Assembly (NCBI RefSeq): GCF_003026815.1
Contig: NZ_PYOG01000023.1
Location: 1-64,000 of the forward strand
Length of the DNA: 64,000 nt
Source: Photobacterium damselae
GTDB taxonomy: Bacteria; Pseudomonadota; Gammaproteobacteria; Enterobacterales; Vibrionaceae
Reading direction: 5' to 3'
In this document: positions 9,165-17,075 of the stretch, piece after piece
Layout: the number at the start of each line of letters is the position of its first letter
How positions within the stretch are numbered: the first letter of the stretch is position 1
Made by a program: the position numbers and the translations under genes
The notes under the pieces: model-generated
Database searches by the model: none
The model's input: the letters and a program-made list of their open reading frames with translations, nothing else
What the model was told of the DNA's origin: nothing

Positions 9165-10109
9165 ATGAAAAGTTCGCCTTATAATTCACAGCATATTCCC
9201 CCGCAAGCTCCTGGTGATGGTCAGGGTTTTTGGTCTCAACAGGCAAGAAAAGGGACATACTTTCCGTTTACGCGTAATAATCACCATGTTCCAGAGAAAG
9301 AGTTGTTATATCAAAAACCATCAGAGTTGAGGAAATTGACATCATTCGATGACGGTTATAATGAACGCCAGATAAGAGAGATTACGCTACCATGGTGGGG
9401 GTTGATTTATTTTTATGCAGTAACGTTTGCTAAAGGTACTGCTCTTATCATGATGCCAATGGCTTTTTTGGTTTTTGGGGGGATGAATCTTTCAGATGAC
9501 TCAATTCAGAGTGATTTTAATCAGATCTACTTTGGCTTAACTTGTATTTTAATCGTATGCCTGATTATTTGGGGCTCTTTCTCTTTGTTTAACGGTAAAA
9601 TACCTGTTAAGACACTGTTTTCATTAAGTCGGGAAACAGGGATGGTGACACTTCATGGTTCGGGTAACAAAGTGCTTTTTAGTCATCCTTTTATTGAGTT
9701 TGATTGCTATTTGACAACAACGCCAACTCCTCAAGGATTCTTTGATTATCAGCTATTTTTAGTTCATCGCTACAATGGCTATAAACATGGAGTGCCAATT
9801 GGTCGATTCATCAATGGTTCAAAACAATTGGATGAGTACAAGCGATTATGGAATATGATTCAAGCTTATATGGATGTCAGCCAGCCATTGCCTGATATTC
9901 CGATGAATGAACCTTTTAGAGATAAGGACAGCGCGACTATCGCTTATGATAAGGCCCATAACCGTAAACCCGACTTTTGGTTTAGCATGAGCGATGAAGA
10001 GTTTGAGCAAGCTGTTGCTAAGATTGTTGAGAAACAAAATACTGAGCCACCTCTTGGGGAAATGATACCTATTTTTGCTACCGATACAGAGATAAGCCAA
10101 GAAATTTAG
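9165..10109 (+). CDS. membrane immunity-like protein (DUF6708-like)
   Basis: This 314-residue protein starts two bases after the orphan effector fragment. It has two hydrophobic segments near residues 78-105 (ending PMAFLVFGGM) and 118-143, separated by a short acidic loop, then a large soluble C-terminal domain. The layout resembles DUF6708 proteins found beside BTH_I2691/VasX-family effectors, where they are presumed immunity proteins; I assign this by context and topology, not by a profile search. It is unrelated in sequence to the two copies at 6616 and 7618. The frame is intact, so it was probably kept as an orphan immunity gene for an effector whose N-terminal part is gone. Confidence 0.65.
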   Translation: MKSSPYNSQHIPPQAPGDGQGFWSQQARKGTYFPFTRNNHHVPEKELLYQKPSELRKLTSFDDGYNERQIREITLPWWGLIYFYAVTFAKGTALIMMPMAFLVFGGMNLSDDSIQSDFNQIYFGLTCILIVCLIIWGSFSLFNGKIPVKTLFSLSRETGMVTLHGSGNKVLFSHPFIEFDCYLTTTPTPQGFFDYQLFLVHRYNGYKHGVPIGRFINGSKQLDEYKRLWNMIQAYMDVSQPLPDIPMNEPFRDKDSATIAYDKAHNRKPDFWFSMSDEEFEQAVAKIVEKQNTEPPLGEMIPIFATDTEISQEI

Positions 10110-10116
10110 AGTTGAG

Positions 10117-10152
10117 ATATTATACACGCCTAGAAATAGGTGTGCATAATAT
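10117..10152 (+). terminator. hairpin after the third immunity gene
   Basis: ATATTATACACGCCT pairs with AGGTGTGCATAATAT through a six-base loop, with two G-U pairs on the RNA. No long T tract follows, so it may act as a terminator or as a 3' stabilising hairpin. Confidence 0.5.
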
Positions 10153-10305
10153 AGCTTTTCAAAAGAATGATAACACATTAAATACCCAGGGGGAGATCGT
10201 GAACGATTTTTTAGTCAAAATTTCGATCAATTTGACGAGCACATTTATACCCGTGACCATTAAAAATGATTGATTTTTAATAGAATTAGTATGATGCTAC
10301 GCATC

Positions 10306-10612
10306 ATGAAAATTGCACTGACTCCCCCAACAAAAGCTACAACTCGAACAAATGCACGATTCTACTCGTGATGGTTGAGTACGTGACCGTATTAAAGCAG
10401 TTTTACTTGTCTCTGAAGGTTGGAGTCAGATCATGATTGCTCAATATCTATGAATCGACCGTTGCTCGCCACCTCAGTGACTACGTACTTTCTAAAAAAC
10501 TTAAGCCTGAAAGTAGTGGAAGCCAAAGTAAGCTTTCTGCTATTCAAACCATGCATCTAATCGAACATTTGACAGAGAAAACCTATTCTCATACTTATCA
10601 AATAAATGTATC
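10306..10612 (+). pseudogene. IS630-family transposase remnant (N-terminal part)
   Basis: Translated across frames the segment reads MKIALTP, then VRDRIKAVLLVSEGWSQIMI, then ESTVARHLSDYVLSKKLKPE and EHLTEKTYSHTYQI. These are the helix-turn-helix N-terminus of a Vibrio-type IS630 transposase as I remember it. At least two frameshifts (in the C run near 10325 and after 10440) and stop codons break it, and the catalytic DDE domain is absent. The fragment runs straight into the next gene at about 10606. It is a scar of transposition that may have cut off the 5' end of that gene. Confidence 0.8.
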
Positions 10613-11034
10613 ATATTAAAAATAATACAATTCAAAAAATAAAAGCAGAGATATATCCAGATGAAATTGATTATAATTACTACTTATATGATATAAATTT
10701 TGATGGTAATAAAGACTTACTAGTATATGAATCTGGAATAGGTCCGAGAGCAGAATATATCTATGTCTATCTATATGATATTGAGTTAGATAAATTTAAT
10801 GCTAAGTCATATTCTATAATAGAGTCATTTAGAATCAATCAAGATAAGTCTTCTATATTTTTATTAAGTAATGATTCTGTTGAGTTAATAAATACGAAAA
10901 ATAAAGTTAAATACTTTATGGATAATAATTTGTTTTATTTTTATGATGGAAAAATGAAAGAAATTAATAAACATCAATATGAAAACAAAGTTATTGATTG
11001 TACTCAATTTGAAGATATTGTACCAAGTGAATGA
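10606..11034 (+). CDS. very AT-rich protein with a VCBS/XAC2610-like calcium-type motif, probably 5'-truncated
   Basis: The frame encodes up to 142 residues and begins exactly where the IS630 remnant ends. The visible motif is YLYDINFDGNKDLLVYESG near residue 27, which resembles the D-x-N-x-DG-x-xDL motif of FG-GAP/VCBS and of XAC2610-type periplasmic inhibitors. No signal peptide is present, as expected if the original 5' end was replaced by the IS fragment. Base composition is far more AT-rich than the conserved genes, which suggests acquisition. Given the immunity island it may be a broken or orphan immunity gene; this is inference. It could also be translated from a later start. Confidence 0.5.
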   Translation: MYHIKNNTIQKIKAEIYPDEIDYNYYLYDINFDGNKDLLVYESGIGPRAEYIYVYLYDIELDKFNAKSYSIIESFRINQDKSSIFLLSNDSVELINTKNKVKYFMDNNLFYFYDGKMKEINKHQYENKVIDCTQFEDIVPSE

Positions 11035-11042
11035 TATAAAAT

Positions 11043-11615
11043 ATGACTAAACTAAGCCATTATATATTTTTATTATCGACATCAACATTTACTTATTCTG
11101 CAAGTCTTGATGTTATTAAAGAATCAGGGGATGATTTAATTATAAATAATCATATTTTTGAAGGTATTATAAGAGATTATCAGAACGACTATGTTTACCT
11201 TGATTATTGGGATAATAAATATGCCATCATAAGGGAAACTGACAGCTCAAATAAAGAGCGTGCTATTATGACAATCAATGCTAAAAACAATACCATTGAT
11301 TGTATATATCAGTCATTTTATACGACTTATACACATATTAGGTTAGGTCGTGCTGTTTGTAATCTCGATTTAAATATTAATGACTTTGAACAGTATCAAA
11401 ATATTATGGGTAAATATAATATTGATACTTTATCATATGATAATCCATTAATTATTGATGGGTTAAAGTTATCAAGAATAGAGTTGGATAACTTTATATT
11501 TTTGAAAAACAAAAAGATTAAGTATGATGATATATTTTTGATGTATGACAATGATAAAAAAATCAGTTCAATCGTAATTGAAGAAAATAATAAAGTATCA
11601 ATCTTATCTTTATGA
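11043..11615 (+). CDS. hypothetical secreted protein
   Basis: I do not recognise the family. The 190-residue product has a probable signal peptide (KLSHYIFLLSTSTFTYSAS, cleavage near residue 20), so it is likely periplasmic. It starts 8 bases after the preceding stop and shares its extreme AT bias and Asn/Lys/Ile-rich composition, so the two were probably acquired together. No catalytic motif is visible. In this setting a periplasmic immunity protein is possible but unsupported by sequence. Confidence 0.6.
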   Translation: MTKLSHYIFLLSTSTFTYSASLDVIKESGDDLIINNHIFEGIIRDYQNDYVYLDYWDNKYAIIRETDSSNKERAIMTINAKNNTIDCIYQSFYTTYTHIRLGRAVCNLDLNINDFEQYQNIMGKYNIDTLSYDNPLIIDGLKLSRIELDNFIFLKNKKIKYDDIFLMYDNDKKISSIVIEENNKVSILSL

Positions 11616-12000
11616 TAATATTAAACTTTAATATTAGGGGGGAATTTATCTCCCCTGATACATTTATGATTTTTAATATTTGGAATGTTCGCAAATTTTA
11701 AATAGTCTCTCTTACCATTTATTCCTGTTCTTTAATCTCCACTGAGAAATAAATTATTTTTAGGAGTATTTATCTCAGACTGAGATAAGACATCATAGTT
11801 TCTTATACCAAACCATGTTGGGAAATCTGGATCATTTTTCCTACTAATACAGAGAATTCTCTGTTCAATATTTCTTTACTTATTAATATTTAAGGATAAT
11901 TATTGGGGGATATATAATAAAAAAGCTAAAGTAAAATTAATGGATATGACTTTTTTAGTAGTAACTTAGAGCTTGGCTCTTAGCTCATACAGTATTTCAT
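11616..12000. other. AT-rich intergenic stretch between convergent genes
   Basis: It contains a short G/C hairpin at 11636-11656 (AGGGG ... CCCCT) just after the upstream gene, which may end that transcript. The rest is AT-rich and shows no open frame, RNA gene or repeat that I can support. Confidence 0.5.
11636..11656 (+). terminator. weak terminator hairpin
   Basis: AGGGG and CCCCT flank a short AT-rich loop, 20 bases after the stop of the secreted protein gene. No strong T tract follows. Confidence 0.4.
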
Positions 12001-13029
12001 TTAATATATGGAAGTAGGGGATTGAACGGCACAGCGAAAACCACGACGTGAAATATATTTGGAGTCAGTCGGATTTTCGTGACTTCTCGTGGTAGTAAGA
12101 GGCATGTTACCTCCCCAACCACGTATAACTTTTTCAGTGCCCGTTTCAGGTCCTTGCGGATTTAACTCAGGAGAAACTTTATAGTAATCTTTAGAGTACC
12201 AGTCATTCATCCATTCTCGCGAATTACCAGCCATATCATATAATCCTAAAGGGTTTGGGGGCCAGCGCTTAATATCGCCAAAAGAGCCATAATTACCTTG
12301 TTCTTTGGTGTATTCATGAATAGAACCATCATTATTAACATAACGACTTCCAATTTCTTGAGCATAACCATTATTTGTGGCGAAATAAATATTTTTTCCT
12401 CGATTACGGGCGGCATATTCCCATTGAGCTTCAGTCGGTAAATCTATCGGGTAGTTCGTTAATTTACCTAACCATAAACAATAATCTTTTGCTTCTTGCC
12501 ATGATTTAGTTGGCATTGGTGTGTTTTTAAGTAGTGTCATGAATTTTTTGTCTTCACGAGTTCTTTTTAATTGACTAAATGCTTCACTAAGGAATGGTAA
12601 ATTGTGAGCTTGTCTAAAGACATCAAAAGAGAGCGCTAATGTCTCATGGTTAGATAATGAATAATTACTTAATGTTACTTTATGTTGATAGTTAGCCCCA
12701 GTTCTTGTCATACTTAATGCCGTATTACAAGATGCTTCAGGAGTCCAATCCATTCTTTTTAAATCAAGCGGGCTACACGGGGCTTTAAAGTCACCCATCA
12801 TAAAAGTACCGCCTTTAATAAAAACCATACTTTCTAAAGATTCTACCGCAACGTTGAGAATGTGTTGCTTGAGTTTACTATCCGCATCGGGATAAAGCTT
12901 ATTGATGTTTGTATCAATTCTAGCTATTTCTTGCTTTGATATGATCTCACTGGAAACGGTATTTCCACTGTCATTACAGGCGACTAAATTCGCACTGATA
13001 ATAAGTAATAATATTGAGTTAACTTTCAT
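12001..13029 (-). CDS. FGE-fold (SUMF1-like) lipoprotein, copy 1
   Basis: The 342-residue product is a lipoprotein: signal peptide with lipobox LVAC, Cys18. The FGE-sulfatase/SUMF1 fold is recognised by GGTFMMGDF (about 73-81), DLPTEAQWEYAARNRG (about 195), GLYDMAGNSREW and RRGFRCAV at the end. Catalytic formylglycine-generating enzymes carry a cysteine after the RGGS motif; here that region reads RGWGGNM, so sulfatase activation is unlikely. Residues 126-172 (LALSFDVFRQAHNLPF onward) differ completely from copies 2 and 3, while the flanks are almost identical. It has its own ribosome site (AAAAGGATT). The role is unknown; a periplasm-facing immunity protein is a reasonable guess from location and tandem copies. 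Confidence 0.8.
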   Translation of the reverse strand: MKVNSILLLIISANLVACNDSGNTVSSEIISKQEIARIDTNINKLYPDADSKLKQHILNVAVESLESMVFIKGGTFMMGDFKAPCSPLDLKRMDWTPEASCNTALSMTRTGANYQHKVTLSNYSLSNHETLALSFDVFRQAHNLPFLSEAFSQLKRTREDKKFMTLLKNTPMPTKSWQEAKDYCLWLGKLTNYPIDLPTEAQWEYAARNRGKNIYFATNNGYAQEIGSRYVNNDGSIHEYTKEQGNYGSFGDIKRWPPNPLGLYDMAGNSREWMNDWYSKDYYKVSPELNPQGPETGTEKVIRGWGGNMPLTTTRSHENPTDSKYISRRGFRCAVQSPTSIY

Positions 13030-13136
13030 AGAATAATCCTTTTTCTACATTATAAAATGTATTCAGATTATTATAAATTCTTTATTTGTGATATGGAACG
13101 ATTTTTATAGATATAATTACATAACAATATATTTGT

Positions 13137-14156
13137 TTAATATATGGAAGTAGGGGATTGAACAGCACAACGGAATCCCCTTTGAGATATATATCTTGAA
13201 TCAGTCGGTTTTTCGTGACTTCTCGTGGTAGTAAGAGGCATGTTACCTCCCCAACCACGTATAACCTTTTCCGTACCCGTTTCAGGTCCTTGCGGATTTA
13301 ACTCAGGAGAAACTTTATAGTAATCTTTAGAATACCAATTATTTACCCATTCACGCGAATTACCAGCCATATCATATAATCCTAAAGGATTTGGGGGCCA
13401 GCGCTTAATATCGCCAAAATAGCCATAATTACCTTGTTCTTTGGTGTATTCATGAATAGACCCATCATTATTAACATAACGACTTCCAATTTCTTGTGCA
13501 TAACCATTATTTGTTGCGAAATAAATATTTTTCCCTCGGTTACGGGCGGCATATTCCCATTGAGCTTCAGTCGGTAAATCTATCGGGTAGTTTGTTAATT
13601 TACCTAGCCATAAACAATAATCCTTTGCTTCTTGCCATGATTTAGTAGAGGACGGTCTATTTTTTAGTTGTTCATCTTGTATCGGGAACTCTTTATCGTA
13701 ACGAGAGTCTTGATTTGCAACTGGCTTATTTTCTGAACGATTGAAAGCGTCTGTTTCATAATAAGTAGTTTCATGATCAGATAATGAGTAATTACTCAAT
13801 GTTACTTTATGTTGATAGTTAGCCCCAGTTCTTGTCATGCTTAATGCCGTATTACAAGATGCTTCAGGATTCCAATCCATTCTTTTTATGTTCAGTGGAC
13901 TACATGGGGCTTTAAAGTCACCCATCATAAAAGTACCGCCTTTAATAAAGACCATACTTTCCAAAGATTCAACCGCAACGTTGAGAATATGTTGCTTGAG
14001 TTTGCTATCAGCATTGGGATAAAGCTTATTGATGTTTGTATCAATTCTAGTTATTTCTTGCTTTGATATGATCTCACTGGAAACGGTATTTTCACTGTCA
14101 TTACAGGCGACTAAATTCGCACTGATAATAATTAATAATATTGAGTTAACTTTCAT
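13137..14156 (-). CDS. FGE-fold (SUMF1-like) lipoprotein, copy 2
   Basis: This 339-residue paralogue has the same lipobox (LVAC, Cys18) and FGE-fold motifs (TFMMGDF, LPTEAQWEYAARNRG, YDMAGNSREWVNNW). The region 126-172 is of the second type, with ENKPVANQDSRYDKEFPI, shared with copy 3. From about residue 205 on it follows copy 1 (NIYFATNNGYAQEIG), so the gene is a mosaic of its neighbours. The small changes SENTV, INKLYPNAD and PLNIKRMDWN are private. The catalytic cysteine is absent, as in copy 1. The gene lies 107 bases upstream of copy 1 with a conserved spacer that probably carries a promoter. Confidence 0.8.
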   Translation of the reverse strand: MKVNSILLIIISANLVACNDSENTVSSEIISKQEITRIDTNINKLYPNADSKLKQHILNVAVESLESMVFIKGGTFMMGDFKAPCSPLNIKRMDWNPEASCNTALSMTRTGANYQHKVTLSNYSLSDHETTYYETDAFNRSENKPVANQDSRYDKEFPIQDEQLKNRPSSTKSWQEAKDYCLWLGKLTNYPIDLPTEAQWEYAARNRGKNIYFATNNGYAQEIGSRYVNNDGSIHEYTKEQGNYGYFGDIKRWPPNPLGLYDMAGNSREWVNNWYSKDYYKVSPELNPQGPETGTEKVIRGWGGNMPLTTTRSHEKPTDSRYISQRGFRCAVQSPTSIY

Positions 14157-14263
14157 AGAATAATCCTTTTTTTACATTATAAAATGTATTCAGATTATTA
14201 TGAATTCTTTATTTGTGATATGGGGTGATTTTTATAGATATAATTACGTAACAATATATTTGT

Positions 14264-15283
14264 TTAATATATGGAAGTAGGGGATTGAACTGCACAACGG
14301 AATCCTCTTCTAGAATAATACATCGAATCTATTGGTTTTTCATGGCTTCTTGTTGTGGTCAATGGCATGCTGTCGCCCCAACCCCGAGTTACTTTTTCCG
14401 TACCCGTTTTCGGGCCCTGCGGATTTAATTCAGGAGAGACTTTATAGTAATCTTTAGAGTACCAATCATTTACCCATTCCCCTGCATTTCCAGCCATATC
14501 ATATAAGCCTAAAGGATTTGGGGGCCAGCGTTTTATATCGCCAAAATCACCATAATTACCTTGCTCTTTGGTGTATTCATGAATAGATCCGTCTTTATCA
14601 ACATAACGACTTCCTATTTGTTGGACGTAGCCACTATTTGTCGCGAAATAAACATTTTGACCTCGGTTACGGGCGGCATATTCCCATTGGGCTTCAGTCG
14701 GTAAATCTATCGGGTAGTTTGTTAATTTACCTAGCCATAAACAATAATCCTTTGCTTCTTGCCATGATTTAGTAGAGGACGGTCTATTTTTTAGTTGTTC
14801 ATCTTGTATAGGGAACTCTTTATCGTAACGAGAGTCTTGATTTGCAACTGGCTTATTTTCTGAACGATTGAAAGCGTCTGTTTCATAATACGTAGTTTCA
14901 TGATCAGATAATGAGTAATTACTCAATGTTACTTTATGTTGATGGTTAGCCCCAGTTCTTGTCATGCTTAATGCCGTATTACAAGATGCTTCAGGAGTCC
15001 AATCCATTCTTTTTAAATCAAGCGGGCTACACGGGGCTTTAAAGTCACCCATCATAAAAGTACCACCTTTAATAAAGACCATACTTTCCAAAGATTCAAC
15101 CGCAACGTTGAGAATATGTTGCTTGAGTTTACTATCCGCATCGGGATAAAGCTTATTGATGTTTGTATCAATTCTAGCTATTTCTTGCTTTGATATGATC
15201 TCACTGGAAACGGTATTTCCACTGTCATTACAGGCGACTAAATTCGCACTGATAATAAGTAATAATATTGAGTTAACTTTCAT
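14264..15283 (-). CDS. FGE-fold (SUMF1-like) lipoprotein, copy 3
   Basis: This 339-residue paralogue leads the array. Its first 115 residues match copy 1 almost exactly; its residues 126-172 match copy 2; its C-terminal third is the most divergent (NVYFATNSGYVQQIGSRYVD, MAGNAGEWVNDW, GWGDSMP). The lipobox (Cys18) and SUMF1 fold motifs are kept and the catalytic cysteine is missing. It is probably anchored in a membrane and faces the periplasm. The identical spacers and start regions suggest recent duplication; the different C-terminal part suggests diversifying change or conversion from an outside copy. Confidence 0.8.
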   Translation of the reverse strand: MKVNSILLLIISANLVACNDSGNTVSSEIISKQEIARIDTNINKLYPDADSKLKQHILNVAVESLESMVFIKGGTFMMGDFKAPCSPLDLKRMDWTPEASCNTALSMTRTGANHQHKVTLSNYSLSDHETTYYETDAFNRSENKPVANQDSRYDKEFPIQDEQLKNRPSSTKSWQEAKDYCLWLGKLTNYPIDLPTEAQWEYAARNRGQNVYFATNSGYVQQIGSRYVDKDGSIHEYTKEQGNYGDFGDIKRWPPNPLGLYDMAGNAGEWVNDWYSKDYYKVSPELNPQGPKTGTEKVTRGWGDSMPLTTTRSHEKPIDSMYYSRRGFRCAVQSPTSIY

Positions 15284-15412
15284 AGAATAATCCTTTTTCT
15301 ACATTATAAAATGTATTCAGATTATTATGAATTCTTTATTTGTGATATGGAACGATTTTTATAGATATAATTACGTAACGATATATTTGTTTAATATATG
15401 GAAGTAGGGGAT
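15284..15412 (-). pseudogene. stub of a fourth FGE-fold lipoprotein gene
   Basis: The spacer found between array members continues unchanged upstream of copy 3 and ends in TTAATATATGGAAGTAGGGG (15391-15410), the 3' end of the coding sequence in every other copy. After base 15412 the similarity stops abruptly. A fourth copy was therefore deleted, or the duplications used this end as a boundary. Confidence 0.85.
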
Positions 15413-15490
15413 GAATGACTTTTTGCTTAAAGTAAATCAAGTATCGTAAGATTAATGTTATTAAAACCACTCAAAATAATATATTTTTCT

Positions 15491-15599
15491 ATGCCAATAC
15501 ACCATAAAGAGTGGGATGAGGTTATTATCGCAATCAATTACGACTGAGCATGGACAGAAGAGTGCCAAAGTTATGTTGGCACTCAAAGTTCAACAAGAG
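15491..15599 (+). pseudogene. decayed scrap of the vasX 3' end (third copy of this tail)
   Basis: CATAAAGAGTGGGATGAGGT, then TTATCGCAATCAATTACGA, then GCATGGACAGAAGAGTGCCA and AGTTATGTTGGCAC, correspond to vasX positions about 6430-6525 with few changes. One CGA codon has become TGA, and there is no start. It lies about 9 kb downstream of the true vasX end, at the far edge of the island. Confidence 0.9.
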
Positions 15600-15600
15600 T

Positions 15601-15921
15601 TCACCCTCTAAAATCCTTAGGAATCTGCAACACAGCGCGAGGGTGGCAACCATTTAAAAATTGTCCATTAAGCCATACTGCTTCATGTACAATCTTTCCT
15701 TCTAAAACCGCTTCTTTATTATCTGGGTCATACACCACATAAGTGTGGCCATTTAACAAACAGTTTGTTGCTATCGCATCATTGAGCATGATCCAACTGG
15801 CTGTTGTCTGGATAATTTCTTCTAAGCGAGTAATAACATGTTCTACAGGAATGGTTGAGTTAGGAAACTGTCTAAGACTGTGCCTTAGTTCTCCATGATA
15901 TTTTTCTAGCCGATTTCTCAT
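15601..15921 (-). CDS. hypothetical protein, 106 aa
   Basis: I do not recognise the family. I chose the ATG at 15921 (MRNRLEKYHGEL) because AAGGATAT stands at normal spacing, giving 106 residues; an in-frame ATG at 15954 would add 11 residues rich in Asn and Lys. There is no signal peptide or membrane segment. The C-terminal half is beta-rich (HTYVVYDPDNKEAVLEGKIV, then AVWLNGQFLNG). Its stop abuts the vasX scrap, so it marks the outer border of the immunity island; whether it belongs to it is unclear. Confidence 0.6.
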   Translation of the reverse strand: MRNRLEKYHGELRHSLRQFPNSTIPVEHVITRLEEIIQTTASWIMLNDAIATNCLLNGHTYVVYDPDNKEAVLEGKIVHEAVWLNGQFLNGCHPRAVLQIPKDFRG

Positions 15922-16174
15922 AACAATATCCTTATTATTATTTTTATTAATCATATTGCATATATTGGCGTAGTCACAATATTTTTTAGGCTAAAACTTG
16001 TGATTTTGTCTGCAAATTAAGACGTAAACTTCTCAGTTTTGTTTAGTTATTAATCTGAAATATCACAACCTGTGACCCAAGTAGTCTTTTGCTGTAAAAC
16101 CTTTTGGGTGTCATTGAATGAAAGCAGGGGCACGGTTATAGTGCTTTGAGTTTACTGACTTGGAATGGATAAGT

Positions 16175-17005
16175 ATGAAGTTTGAAAAAATGATTGGATT
16201 TGGTGTGGCAGGTAACTTTGCAGGACACTTAGAACAAGCTGGTGAAGCAAAAGATTTTCTTCAAGTAAAAGTACAAGAAGAGATCCAACCAAAAGCTATC
16301 TTTCCTTTCTATGTTCCAGCAGACGACGCTGGCTTTCTTGCAACATATCCATTGTCATCCTCTACGGTTGTAACACCTAATGATGCTGATAATTTACAAA
16401 TTGAGCCTGAAGTGGCTTTAATTTGTGATATAGAATACATCGATAATACGGTAGTGGGTTTGTACCCTCGTTTTTTTGCGGCTTACAATGATTGTTCTAT
16501 TCGTAAACCTAATGCGAAAAAAATCAGTGAGAAGAAAAACTGGGGCGCAAATACGAAAGGGTTATCAGAGACTTTACTTGCGGTTGATAGCCTAAAAATG
16601 GGTGGTGTTCTTGATTCTTATCGTATTGCAAGTTTCCATAAGCGTGATGGTGAAATTCATCGATATGGTGAAGATAGCCCGGTGAGTGGCTATAGCTATT
16701 TTCATCAGAAATTACTGAACTGGATCATGGACCGTATGAATAATCAGCAAGATGTTGGTCCAACAGAAAATATTGCTCAATTGCTAGAGAAAGCGCAGTA
16801 TCCAACACAAGCCGTGATCAGTATTGGTGCTACACGTTATACCGAGTATGGTGAAACCACATTCTTACAGCCAGGCGATACCAGTATTGTTGTTGTGTAT
16901 GATGCAAAACTTTATACTGAATCTGAAATTGAACAGATGGCGACAAGTAACGATTTTGCTCAAGATGGTCTTTCTGCTCTAGTACAAAAGGTTGTTGCTG
17001 GTTAA
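16175..17005 (+). CDS. DUF5718 family protein
   Basis: The product has 276 residues from ATG 16175 (MKFEKMIGFGVAGNFAGHLE); a TTG five codons upstream is in frame but the family starts at this Met and GGAT lies upstream. The family is conserved in Vibrionaceae and other gammaproteobacteria and has no assigned reaction. The fold has some resemblance to fumarylacetoacetase-like proteins (FGVAGNFAGHLEQAGE, then EPEVALICDIEY), which is only a hint. It stands alone with its own terminator, at the start of the conserved region beyond the T6SS island. Confidence 0.78.
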   Translation: MKFEKMIGFGVAGNFAGHLEQAGEAKDFLQVKVQEEIQPKAIFPFYVPADDAGFLATYPLSSSTVVTPNDADNLQIEPEVALICDIEYIDNTVVGLYPRFFAAYNDCSIRKPNAKKISEKKNWGANTKGLSETLLAVDSLKMGGVLDSYRIASFHKRDGEIHRYGEDSPVSGYSYFHQKLLNWIMDRMNNQQDVGPTENIAQLLEKAQYPTQAVISIGATRYTEYGETTFLQPGDTSIVVVYDAKLYTESEIEQMATSNDFAQDGLSALVQKVVAG

Positions 17006-17025
17006 TTGTTTAAATTGTGAGTATG

Positions 17026-17057
17026 AAAAAGCAGTGGTATCGATCGCTGCTTTTTTT
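17026..17057 (+). terminator. terminator after DUF5718 gene
   Basis: AAAAAGCAG pairs with CTGCTTTTTTT. On the other strand it can also serve the convergent lpxR-like gene. Confidence 0.8.
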
Positions 17058-17075
17058 GTGGGCGTTTTTAGTCCG

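Larger units (their letters stand above)
12001..15412 (-). repeat. tandem array of three lipoprotein genes plus a stub
   Basis: The units have periods of 1136 and 1127 bases, each consisting of gene plus about 107 bases of spacer. The spacer (ATAGAATAATCC near the gene start, GATATAATTAC in the middle, and the next gene end TTAATATATGGAAGTAGGGG) is nearly identical in every unit. A fourth spacer and the last 22 bases of a fourth gene lie at 15284-15412. Confidence 0.92.

Noticed and set aside
12001..15412. Three lipoprotein genes as active sulfatase-maturating enzymes
   Set aside because: The catalytic cysteine region reads RGWGGNM or RGWGDSM and no sulfatase gene is nearby.
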